Part shown: positions 10,986 to 21,613 of the stretch, piece after piece
How positions within the stretch are numbered: the first letter of the stretch is position 1
Layout of the letters: the number at the start of each line of letters is the position of its first letter
Source of the DNA: Eudorina sp. 2006-703-Eu-15
Lineage: Eukaryota > Chlorophyta > Chlorophyceae > Chlamydomonadales > Volvocaceae
Length of the DNA stretch: 64,000 bases
NCBI GenBank assembly: GCA_003117195.1
Contig: BDSI01000014.1
Location: 1,309,001 to 1,373,000, forward strand
Direction: 5' to 3'
The notes under the pieces: model-generated
What the model saw: only the letters and a program-made list of their open reading frames with translations
Database searches by the model: none
What the model was told of the DNA's origin: nothing
Made by a program: the position numbers and the translations under genes

Positions 10986-11588
10986 GCAGCAACAGCAGGT
11001 GGGCTCGCAGCAGCAAGTGCAGGAGGGGCAGCTGCCGCCGCCGGGGCCGGCAATGGTGGCAGCCGGGGCGATGTCCGCATCTCCGTGGTCTCAGTGGCGG
11101 AGGCCGCGAACCAGCACCTGCAGCAGAAGCGACAAGAGCGGTGGCAGGCGGCGCAAGAAAAGAAGCAGCTCCACCACCACCACCACCACCACCATCACCA
11201 TCACCAGCAGGAACAGCCTTTGCCGCCGCAGCATCGGTGTGGGGGCCAGCAGGAACAGCCTTTGCCGCCGCAGCATCGGTGTGGGGGCCAGCAGGAACAG
11301 CCTTTGCCGCCGCAGCATCGGTGTGGGGGCCAGCAGGAACAGCCTTTGCCGCCGCAGCATCGGTGTGGGGGCCAGCAGGAACAGCCTTTGCCGCCGCAGC
11401 ATCGGTGTGGGGGCCAGCAGGAACGCCAGGGTGAGCAACAAGGGCGAGACGACGACCCGCGGGAGGGGCCACCGCGTCCGACAGGGCCAAGGGCATCCAC
11501 ACAGCACGTGCAGGAGCTGTCAATGTACGACACGGTGACTGGTACGGCAAGCACGGAAGCCGCGAGGGAGCTGCTCAACACGGCATAG
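7507..11588 (+). CDS. Volvocine-type single-pass surface glycoprotein, Gln/His-rich tail
   Basis: Seven exons: 7507-7749, 7817-8130, 8524-8635, 8966-9223, 9552-9819, 10012-10682 and 10896-11588, about 852 residues. It starts with a signal peptide (MLTWQRHLWGFLLLAVSVKV, cleavage near SAQ). A Cys-containing ectodomain follows with volvocine receptor-type motifs: LVVALQNDSAPA, ETAIELRRNFTLSG, RLTLAPGVVLRLQDLEYR and YNSTL joined to VCQEQTTRTC. A single membrane span (LAGVVIG joined to SVLGGLVVLVLLTLAAARG) crosses the 9819/10012 junction. The cytoplasmic part is Gln/Ala/Gly-rich, with a His run and five 14-residue repeats. No kinase or other enzyme domain is present. The first junction is uncertain: the obvious donor at 7760 breaks frame, and 7749/7817 is the only pair I found that keeps it. 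Function unknown; cell-surface receptor or adhesion is inferred. Confidence 0.78.
11205..11414 (+). repeat. Five exact-looking 42-bp coding tandem repeats
   Basis: Five head-to-tail 42-bp units encode QQEQPLPPQHRCGG, a 14-residue repeat with one Cys each, followed by the start of a sixth. They sit in the last exon of the surface glycoprotein, after an 11-His run. No base differences between copies are visible, implying recent expansion or homogenisation. Confidence 0.93.
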
Positions 11589-14500
11589 GAGCATCCGGGT
11601 TTGTTTATTTAGAAATGCAACCCGCCCGACGGGTGTGTTTAGAATTGCACGGGTGTGTATTCCTTCTGGAAATCTGCCCGACCCAATCAAACCAGGTTCC
11701 GACGGATATACCTACCATAATACTGACCATAATAACCTGCAAATTGATCAAATACCATGGGAGTGCTCTCAGGCAGGCAGAGCAGGTGTGCGTGACATGC
11801 ATGCAAGGGGCAGAGTAGTGCCCACAAGGTTGCCTGTCTGCGTATATAGTATACCCAATGGGTGTGCACGCGTATGTGAGCATCGAGGCATTCCAATGCG
11901 CCGGAAGCTTGCAAAGAGATATACGATTGCAGACGGACGAACGGGCTGCATCGCGGCCGTACTGTGGCAGGGAGCGGGCGCGGAGGTAGTGGGTGTGGAG
12001 ATTGATGCAGCGCCGGGGTACGCGCTGAGGGGAGCTGGCAGCGGGTTCTTGCACATCGTGAGCACATACCGCAGGAGTTGGGGAAGAGGTGCGCTGGTTG
12101 GTGGGCTGTGTGAAGTGCAGTAGGCAGCGGGGCGGGTGATGGGGTGGAGGGCAGGGACAAGTAAGCGCGTTGCTGGGCAGGAGGAAAGCAGGCAGCAGAC
12201 TGGCGGGACGGTGTGACTGAGCGCGTGACTGAGCGTGTTGGTGATGGGCTGAGAGGCGAAAGAAAGACATGGCCAGGCAATCACGTAGGGTGCCATGCAT
12301 GTCGCACCAAGTGTGCAGGTCACACCGGCTGCTATCCGGAGTCCTCGTGGGCTTTCATACTGTTTCTGTACAGTGAGGTAAGTATAGGGCAGTTGTGAGA
12401 AGGCGGTGGATACAGCTTCAACACCCAACATACACCCCAACACCCGGACCCTTCATGGGTGAAGGGCATCGCCACCATCACCACTGAATCTCCATGAGGC
12501 CATGAGGGCCGAGATTGTTCATGACGCGTAATGAGTGTCCATCTCGGTGTTGCATGGTGCAGTCGTACAGGTGGCCGTACACGGCAGTCCTGTGCGCCGC
12601 CGCGTGAGCGCCGTTGTGCAGCTGCTGCTCACCGAATTGAAAGGGGTGTGTGTGTGTGTGTGTTGCCATTTCATTGAGGAGCGCCTGCAGGACCTGTGGA
12701 TGGGACAGGAATGGGCGGGCCAGTTGGCCGGCCAGCATTCTTGGATCTTCCGGATTCAAGTGTTCGAATAATAAATTTGTTGATCGACAAAGCACCTGTA
12801 TGATTGTTTGTTACTCAGGTGCTCCTCCCACAGGGCCTTGTGGTGTACGCAGCAGCCAACGGAGGTGGGAGTGGGGGACGGTAGCGCTGGACGGTAGCAG
12901 CCTCGTTCAGCTGCCCGTTGTGCTGCGCTGGTGCTGTGTTGTGTTGTGCTGTGCTATGGCGTGCGCCGCGCCCGCATGCGCGCTCTGTGGGGTGTCCTCG
13001 GCTTCTGACCTTTGTCCGATGGTGAGGTTTCGGAGCCTAGGCTTCGGGCGCCTCGGCCTGCGTCAGCCTGCTGCGCCGCGGAAGAGCACTCGGGTTGGTG
13101 TGGGCTGGTGTTGTCGTACCTGCATGTGTCCGTACACAATGAGTCACACAACCTCTCTGTGTGCCCCTCATGTCCGCACGCTTGCGGCCATCGAAATCCC
13201 GGGCCTCCTGGCTTCCATGATTTCTGGGTGGGCGGGTATGCACTTGTGTGGAGCTGTTGGTGGAGCTGAGGGGCTGCAGGTCGCCCTAACCTCACAAGCG
13301 ACTGATGGGACACGAGCAGAGCAGAGGCCCATCGACGCCCATGAAAATTCCTTTCGTATTTGCATGCCATTGTACAACACACGTACGTATGGCGAGGTGT
13401 GTTGTACGTATGGCGACGTACAAGGCTTGCACCCTCCTTCAGTTATCGCCTTATCGGCCTGTGAGCATTCCATTCCATTGGTCAGCAGGTCCAGTGGTCA
13501 GACGACCCCGCCCATAGGCCGCGTGTGCGGGGCTCCCCGGGCGTCGCGGTGCGTGTGTTGCGTCGCGCGCCGGGCCAGCCATCCAGCAGCCTGGCCCAAG
13601 TTTGGTGTTGGTGTCGGTGTCGGCGTCGGGGTTTTTGAGGTATGACTTACCATGGCGGTGGTGTCCATTGCTCGCATCTACGCATTTGGGTCTCACATAC
13701 AGCTCCCAAGGGACGGACTTCCGGGCCGCCAGGTCAGAGGCAGACTCGAGGATTCAGAGTCTTGAATTCTCAACGACCGACAGACCCCAGGCCTGCTGAC
13801 CGTACATGAGCCGCCGGCTCGTCTCACAGTTCAGCACCGCTTGGCGGAGCTTCGGGCGTTGTACGGATTCGTTGTGTACGACGTTGGTTCGTGCTGGTTT
13901 TGAGTTTCTGGGTCGTCTGCATTCTCTTGGGAGTTGCTGGCTTTCCTTCCGAAACTGCGTCGCGGTTGTGAGACAGGGGCGGCTGCCGAACACCGCCAGC
14001 GGCCAAGGCAACCTATGCGATGTACTGTCTTGTGCGTGGTGGTGTCTGGGGTTTTCGAGCTGATGGCTGCGGGACCTGGACTGCCTATAGGCCCGCGTGA
14101 ATGGCCCGGCCAGGTTCTGCCCTGGCCCAAGAGTGGCAGCAAACATAAAGAACAGGCGAGTGTGCGCGTCGACGTGTTTCGGCGCCGCGGCCTTTTTTCT
14201 GAGGGTGGCAAAGGGATGCACCGGCTGTGCCGTAGCACCAGCCCTACAAGCCCCGTGCCGTACCAGAGCGGAGGCTATCCTCTGAATCCACCGACTTCAT
14301 GTGATGACTTTTGTAGCATGAATGAATGAACGTTACAGCGGACCCCAAAGGGATCATGTACGATGGGGCAGCATGTACGATGTGCGGCAGGCACGTGCCA
14401 GCCGGTCGTACACGTGCCGGTGATGACTTTCATGTTCGACCGGTCAGAACGTCGCGATGACGCTGTGACACATCCCGGAGACGGTGTGGGGACATGGCTC

Positions 14501-16011
14501 TGCCAGTAATAACCAGGCCTGTCCTTGTTTGTCAAAGGCTTCCAGCAACGTTGTTTGTTAGGAAAAGCCACCCCCAAAACCTTGTGCATGCATGAATGCA
14601 CATGCGTGATGGAAACGCGAGAGGCGGAAATCGTTGAAAGGCATAGGCTGGGGAAGTCGCGGAGTCGGAGAGGAGGACACCACTCGTGCGGTTTGGGCCG
14701 CAGCTGACAACGGCGACGGACAGATCCCGGTGGATGTATTTCCCTGTTATCGTGACATGACCATGTCACGATACCTCCTGTGGGTGGTATAGCGGGCTGG
14801 GGCTTACGGCTTAAATCACAAGCTGGGGCTGGTAGTGCTCATTGGATGGCAGAGGAACGGTAGCTGGGTGCGCATCCCCTTGCGCAGTGCTTCGAGAACG
14901 ATCCGCAGGAGAGCCATCGCGCTTCTGATCGAGGGCGGTAACGCCAGTGAACAGCATTGCCTTCTTTGGCCATTCCGCCCGCGGGAGTAGCTTTTCGCCT
15001 CGCAAGCACTGATCAGTGATCACCACTGACGCAGCAGTACGGCGGCAGCCGAGCGACTGCACCGACCGCTCGGTCCTTGCTGCGGAATCCTGGAGCCCAC
15101 TCCCAAAGGCTCAAGAGGGTGACCCAGCACTCCGGGAAGGCGAGCTGTTTTTCGTTGCGTTGGCTTGCACAGGCGGTCGCAGAGTCTAACCCTGAATTTT
15201 CTCAAACTAACCACACAGCCTTGCCTTTATTATCGTGAGGCGCAGGAATACGCAATCGTCTCTTGCCTGCCCTAAGTACCTCCCGTTGGCCATACGACTA
15301 TGTTGGTCCAGCAGGACCTTTCCCACGCCAGCAGCTGGTTCAAAGAGGATATTCAACCGTACGAATTCCTATGAACTTTCCAAAGAACGGAAGATAACGA
15401 AAGAAGGAGCTTGACAAGCAATTACCGGAACGCTGCCGGAAGGCGTTGACCTCTACAAACGCGTGGCTAAACGAAGGCATGCACTCCCATACTGTGGACA
15501 GAATTCCATCTTCTTAACCTTTGCCCGCAGTGCTGAAGAAACTGCAGCCGACCTGCATGGGCACCCTTCCTGGAGCCTTGTACAACTGGACTCAGGTTGA
15601 GGCGCTCTCGCGGAAACCGCGCTCCGTACGGCCATTCCGCTACGCAACTCAAACTAAATATACGAGACAGCCAAGAAAAGCTCACGCAACATTGGTAAGT
15701 GACCCGGCGTTACGTCTGCGTTGCAATGCCAGGGAAGATCTGCCAAGGGTTCAAGCCTCGTGAGCAAGCCTCGGCTTCACAGGATATGGTGCCTGCAAAG
15801 AAGACATTTGGCGGGCATTTGCGTCTTAGATTGAAGCGCGCCATGTTCTTCGCGGTGCCCCGATTTCAGGTGGATTTCGCACAGGTTCTTGGCCTCCGCA
15901 GTGGGCCGCCTGAGCGGACCCATGCCGGAGGCCTACGGACCAAAGATAATCGTTCAGATGGGACAATAGCGTGCCCGCACAGCGGATGGGTTGTGGCTGA
16001 GCGGACACATC
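11589..16011. other. 4.4-kb gap between glycoprotein and bromodomain genes
   Basis: No recognisable gene. The stretch begins with two copies of the GAAACCCGCCCGAC-type dispersed element (about 11604-11700). A long open frame at 12650-13645 (+) is Cys- and Ser-rich with no known domain and is probably fortuitous. A - strand frame at 12478-12795 contains VLQALLNEMA and GHLYDCTMQHRDGH, looks somewhat protein-like, but finds no partner exons. The segment 14750-16000 is less GC-rich and includes a perfect inverted repeat at 14748-14773. The right end should hold the bromodomain gene promoter and 5' UTR. Confidence 0.4.
14748..14773. repeat. 12-bp perfect inverted repeat
   Basis: TATCGTGACATG and its exact reverse complement are separated by two bases (AC). 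The site lies in an unassigned region. It could be a dyad binding site or a chance hairpin. Confidence 0.8.
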
Positions 16012-19000
16012 ATGAAGCTGAAACTCAAGTTGCCGGGTGCAGGCGGCCAGGCAGTCTCTGGCCAGGCTGAACCTAGCACCAGCACGCTTGCGCCTGTGGC
16101 ACAGCCGACGACATCCACAGCGGCGACGCCCAGTCGGAAGCGGAAGGAGCCATCGGTTGGGGGTGGTCTCGACGCCGAAAGCGCCGACCCCTCTGGCCCG
16201 CCCGCGAAGAGGCCGGCTACTTCTGTGTCGATGCAGACGCCTCAGGCAGGTGCTGCTGGCATGCCTCCCCCCAGACTCAAAATCTCTCTGTCGGGCGCCC
16301 GAGCAGCCGCAGCGGCTGCAGCGGCAGCAGCGGCACCGTCGCCTTCAGGGGGGATCCCGCCCCGTCCAGCAGCCGCGGCCGGCCCTGGACCCAGCAGTGC
16401 CCTGGCAGGGCAGGCGCCACTGCCACCAGTGGCCAGCGCCGCCGCCGCACGCGGTGGAGCCGGCGCAACAGCGAAAGGTCGCCTCAGCGAGGAAGCCCGC
16501 AAAATAGCGATGCAGGTCAACCAAGCGTTCGTGGATGGTACCAACGGGGGACCGGCGGGGGAGGGGTTGAAAGTGAAGCTACCCGGGGGCCCGGGCCCTC
16601 CTCCTGGGCCTGTCGGTGGCGAGAAGCCGCAGCTGATCGCGCCTCTTCCATCTGGGGAAGGACAGGCCATTAAGAAGATCAAGTTGTCGGTTAAGATGCC
16701 GAACCTGGCGAGCCTTGCCGCGAGGATTGCCAGGGGTGAGCCCACGGGCCCAGAGGACGCGGGGGGAGCCGCGGCCGCCGGCGCTACGGCCAAGGCCGGC
16801 GGTGCAGCGGGGACTGGCGGCGGTGCAGCCGCCACACCGGGAGCCGCAGGACCCAGCGGCCGCGGAGCAGTTGCGGATGCGGGGCACGGCGCAGCTGCTC
16901 CAGGGGCGCCTCGGCCGGGTGCCGCAATTGGGGGGGCCGGGCCGCCACGCCTGCCCTTTAAACTAAAAATCCCGTCATTGGCTGGCGCTGGTGCCGGAGC
17001 CGGTGCCGCTGGGGGCCCCGGCGGCTCAGCCGCGGCCACCACCACCACGACCACGAAGCCCTTGATCACGACCACGACCAGGCCCGCGGTCGTTACAACC
17101 AAACCCGCTGCAGCAGCCGCTGCGGGTCTGGACGATGATGAGGATGAGGACTATGGGCCGGATCCGGACTTCGCGCTGCCGCGCCGCGGCCGGGGCCGGG
17201 GCCGGGGGCGAGGCACGCGAGGGGCAAGCGCTGCCGGCGGGCGCGGCGGCGGTGGCGGGGGCGGCGCTGGAGTACCAGGCCTGGGGCGAGGTGGATCCGC
17301 CGCAGGCGGCCGCGGCGCAGCAGCAGCAGCTGCTTCTGCGGCCGCGGCTGCTTCGGCAGCCGCGGCCGCAGCGGCGAGCGCGCCGGTTGCGGGCCCCGCG
17401 CCGCCTCTGGGGGGCGCCGCGCGTGGTCGCGGCCGGTCGAGCGACTACGCGGGGAAGTTCGATTTGGAGCGCTGCTTCGAGCAGATCGTCAAGCAGGATA
17501 AGGACGGCTTGTTCGCCAAGCCCGTGACGGATGAATTGGCGCCGGGTTACTCGGAGGTCCGTGCTGGGTCGCGCCGTCGGGAGTGTGGAGCACGCCGTTG
17601 GCGCCGCACGGTCCCTTACTTGCGCTGGTTGAGAAGGGAGACTTGTTTAGGATTTTGTCCTTGTATTTCTGTGTACGTTAGATTGACAGACAGGACACAA
17701 CCGCGATTGCAACCGCATGGCGTCATTGCCGCGATATGCGTTCTAAACATCTCTGCTGCTTCCTAGCCCATCGTCCGCCGCACTCGTTGCGTGGGGTTGC
17801 TGGCCAGGTCATCTGCCCATGGCGCCAGGCGCTGATCGCTGTGGCAGCCCATCGCTGGTTCTGGGGCACGTGCCTGACGTATTTGTCGCTGCGCTGGGTG
17901 TGTGGGGGTTGTTTCGTCTGAAGCCCCTGACCGCCCTGCCACCGCCTGTGCGCAGGTGATTAAGGACCCCATTGACCTGTCCCTGATTCGGGAACGCCTC
18001 CGTAACGGCCACTACGACACATGGGGCTCCCTGGAGGTACGCTGTTTGTTGTGCGGACAGGGCATCTCACGGCGTCGCGCTGACGAACGTACGGGGCGGC
18101 GGATGGGCAAATGTCCGGGGCCGAGGATGTTGCACCCTGCGGTTTGGTGGGGCGATCGATAGCGAAAGGCGGGTGGGGCGATAGCGAAAGGCGGGTGGGG
18201 TGATAGCGAAAGGCGGGTGGGGCGATAGCGAAAGGCGGGTGGGGCGATAGCGAAAGGCGGGTGACGCGGCGCAGACAAAAGATGTGGCGCCTTCTCCAGC
18301 ATAAACGTTTCGCCTCGTTGATGGGAGATTGAAGTGAAAACAGCCCAGATCGAAGGTGCCTCCTGTCGGTGGAGTGGATGACCTTCCCAGCCGGCGGGCC
18401 GCGTACAACATTCTGTCGCGATGTCCCCGCATCCCGTTTCCTCACGCTTTCTCGCCTCTCAACGGGTTCCGCCCCACACGGCTTAGCCAGCCCAGAGGTG
18501 GCTCTCCTTCCTTCGTCTCTCCATCCGTTGCTTTGACGCACACGTGGCACTGACCGCCCACCAGGCCGACCTGCTGCTGATGACCAACAACGCCAAGACG
18601 TACAACCCGGAGGGCAGCAACGCCTGGTGGCACGCGGACCTGATGGAGAAGATGACCCTCAAGTACATCAGCTGCGGCCGGTCGGGCATGCAAAACTACC
18701 GCGGCGTGGCGGCCTCCGTGTGGCGCGACCTGCGGAAACCCGCGGAGGGCAACTCGTGAGTGGCCGGGGGCAGGGGAGGGAAAGGGGTGGAGGGCTGGGC
18801 GGGCGGAGGGGCAGGAAGTGTGAGGGTGGCAGCAGGCAAGAACACATGAGCATGGGGCCGCCGGGGTCGTCGGCTGCTGTGTATGGGAACTGGGAGGCGG
18901 GGCTGTGGAGACCGACGCGTATGCTGCCATGGGTGTCCGCGTGGTTTTTGCCTGCACTCCACACCCATTGTAACCACTGTTCAAAGGATACTGCTGCATC

Positions 19001-21613
19001 AGTGGTTGGCGCAGCATCACCAGCATGTCTACAGCCCTCATGCCGCGCGGTTCACCAACCCCCAACCGTGCCTCCAAGTCCGGTCTCGCGTGTTGGTCCT
19101 CCTCTCGCCCTAGCAAAGCAGCGGCCATTCCGATTATCTGCATCAGTCACTCGATCACCACAACCCTTGCACGCACACGTACTCTTTCAGTGTCAGTTTC
19201 AGTATCAGGTAAATGGTTCGGGTCGGGCCGGTTTCTTGCTGAACACACACTCGCCGCCCTAAACACACACGGGTTTCGCTGCTAAACGCATCCCACCTCA
19301 CGCCCCCGCGCCCAGGGCCATCCCGCTGCTGCCCCGTTACACCTCCGCGGGCCCACGACTGGACAAGAACGGAAACGAGCGGGACCCCGCGGAGCGCCGC
19401 CGGCAGCCTCAGGACCCCAACGCGGAGACCGCGTCGCTGATGTTGGAGTCGCGGCTCCGGGAGAGGCGGCCCGGACCCGGCGCGCTGCGGGACGATGTGG
19501 TTCTGTGGCCCACGAACACGTCCGACCCGCGGGTCGGCGGGGGCGCCCCGGGGGTGGGCGGCATGGGCGCGGCCGGCGCCGCTGGTGGGTTTGGCGTAGG
19601 TGCGGGCGCGGCCGGCCCGGGGCGGCGCAAGTACCGGACCCAGGGTATGCGGATGATTGAGGCGGACGCGAGGCGGCTCATGGCGGCACAGGTGCGAGGG
19701 GCGGTGTGTGCTCCGAGACGGTATGTAGACCGGGGCCGGACTGTTTGGGGTCTGTTTGGAGGCTTGTCACGTCTGCACGGACCGAGACTGGAAGCTAACC
19801 CACATGGTCACGGGGGCTGGGAAGGACGCGAACCCACATCGGCACGGGGCTTGGGAAGGAAGCTAACCCACTTTGGCACGGGGGCAGTTCATGCATTGTC
19901 TGCGTCCTTCGCCGCGGTGGTGCACCACGGACGTCATCCATGCTATGGATGCACTGACCATCCGGCGGCCGCAAACCCCCTGTCCGCAGGCGGGAGACAA
20001 CCGCTTCAGCTATCGGTCCAAGCCGCCCGCGAGTGTGGCGCCCTTCGTCAACATGGGCGGCCTGGCGAACGGCGCGTCGCCGGAGGGCCTGCCGTACGCA
20101 GTCGTGCGGCCCTCCCTGCAGCCCGCCTACCAGCCGTGCGACTCGGTGGCGGACGCCTACGCCTCGAGCATCGCGCGCTTCATGGCCAGATGCGGCAAGA
20201 TGGTGCAGGTGCGTGTATGTGGGGCGGAAGGGCCTCAGAGCGGTACGAGGCAGGGAATGGGGCTGAGGGGCTGGTTCTTGTTGGGTTTGTGTAGGGTTTT
20301 TGGCATCGGGCCAGAGCGGGCGGTGCGCGGGGCCTGCCAGGTCAGGAGCCTTGGCGATGAGCGGGCTCGCTCGATCTGCCTGCATTTGACTTGCGCGGTG
20401 TATTTAGACATCGTATTGATTGAAAAACGCGCGCGCTGGCAGCAACTCTGACACTGGAGCCACCCCGCCCCTCCATGGTTTGGTTGCGCAGTCCGCAATC
20501 TTCAAGCGGCTGCAGGAGCCGCCCCCGCCGCCGCCTCCGGACCCGGCGAAGCTGGCGCAGGAGGCATTGCAGCAGCAACAACAACAACAGCAGCAGGCCG
20601 CTCTAATACAGCAGGCGGCAGCTGTGCTGCAGCAGCAGCAGCAGCAATGGCAACAGCAGCAGCAGCAGCCTGGGATGCCGCAGCCCCAGCTTGCGGGCAT
20701 GCCCGGTCAGACCGGGCTCACCGCGTTACCAGGGGGGCCTCTTTCGCTGCCCCTGCAGTTGCCCCAACAGCAGCAGCCTCAACAGCCACAGGCAGGGCCA
20801 TTGCCGGTACCCGGCCAGACGCCGCTTCCGCTACCGGGGCAACAGCAGGCCGCCCAGTCGTTGCCGCTGCCGTCGCCGGGCTTGGGTTCGGTGGGGCAGC
20901 CGGGGGGGCTGCTGCCGCAGCAACAGCAAGGCCAGCAGACTGGGCAGCTGGGTCAGGGCCCGAGCACGGCAAACCCGCTGGAGTTCCTGGCGGCGCAGGG
21001 GCGGACCCCGACCCCGCCACCCACTCAGCAGGGGCACGGGCAGGGGAGCGCCGCGCAGCAAGGCCAAAGCGTGTTCCCCGGCGGCCTGCACAACTTCATG
21101 CAGCCGCAACAGCAACAGCAGCAGCAGCACTTCACGCAGTCCCAGTCGCACACCCTGCAGGCGCCGGACCCGCAGCAGCAGCAGCAGCAGCAGCAATCGC
21201 AAGCGTTTCAGCAAGGCGGTCTGCCGCCGGCTGCTGCTGGCGCTGGGGCGCAGGCCCCGCCGTCGGGACCGACGGGCTACGCCTCTGCGCCGCATCCCCA
21301 GCAGCTGTCATTTCAGCCACCGGCCTACGCACCCATCCAGCAGCAACCGCAGCCGCCACCCCTGCCCCAGCACCAGCAGCATTCAGCTGTCCTAGCGCCG
21401 GGGAGTGCAGGCCAGACGGGTCTCTTACAGCCCGGACCTGGCGGGGCGTTGCAGCCCGCCGCCGGTGTGCTCCAGGGGGCATCCATGTACCCGGGCATGA
21501 TGCAGGGGGGCCCGCAGATGGGCGGGGGCAGCAGCGCCGCCAGCTATGGGGCCGCTGCGGGCGGCATGTTACCTGGTTTTAACGCCACGACGGGCGCGCA
21601 GGCGCCCGGGTAG
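16012..21613 (+). CDS. Bromodomain protein, plant BRD1/2/13-like (candidate SWI/SNF subunit)
   Basis: Six exons join in phase: 16012-17556, 17956-18036, 18565-18755, 19316-19691, 19990-20208 and 20492-21613 (TAG), about 1,177 residues. The start MKLKLKLPGAGG begins a long Ala/Gly/Pro-rich region with acidic and RG-rich patches. The bromodomain, an acetyl-lysine reader, begins near residue 495 (CFEQIVKQDKDGLFAKPV) and continues across three exons (VIKDPIDLSLIRERL, then ADLLLMTNNAKTYNPEGSNA with the conserved Asn). Downstream, YASSIARFMARCGK followed by AIFKRL resembles the Y-x-x-SLARF...IASKRI block I recall from Arabidopsis BRD1/2/13, which are SWI/SNF (BAS) subunits. The last exon is a 370-residue Gln/Pro-rich tail. 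The bromodomain is certain; the SWI/SNF role is inferred. The acceptor at 18565 is the best of two close choices. Confidence 0.9.
18156..18262. repeat. 22-bp minisatellite in bromodomain-gene intron 2
   Basis: Five near-identical copies of a unit containing GATAGCGAAAGGCGGGTGGG lie in the intron between the exons ending at 18036 and starting at 18565, that is, inside the bromodomain-coding part of the gene. Confidence 0.9.

Noticed and set aside
10786..11538. Alternative + frame with a long poly-Gln run over the glycoprotein last exon
   Set aside because: Phase from exon 10012-10682 and the coding-like segment ISVVSVAEAANQHLQQKRQE require the poly-Ala frame instead.
12650..13645. 331-codon open frame on the + strand
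   Set aside because: Cys/Ser/Val-rich composition from GT and TGTG repeats, no domain, no convincing start, and several other frames are open over the same bases. Probably a product of GC-rich sequence.
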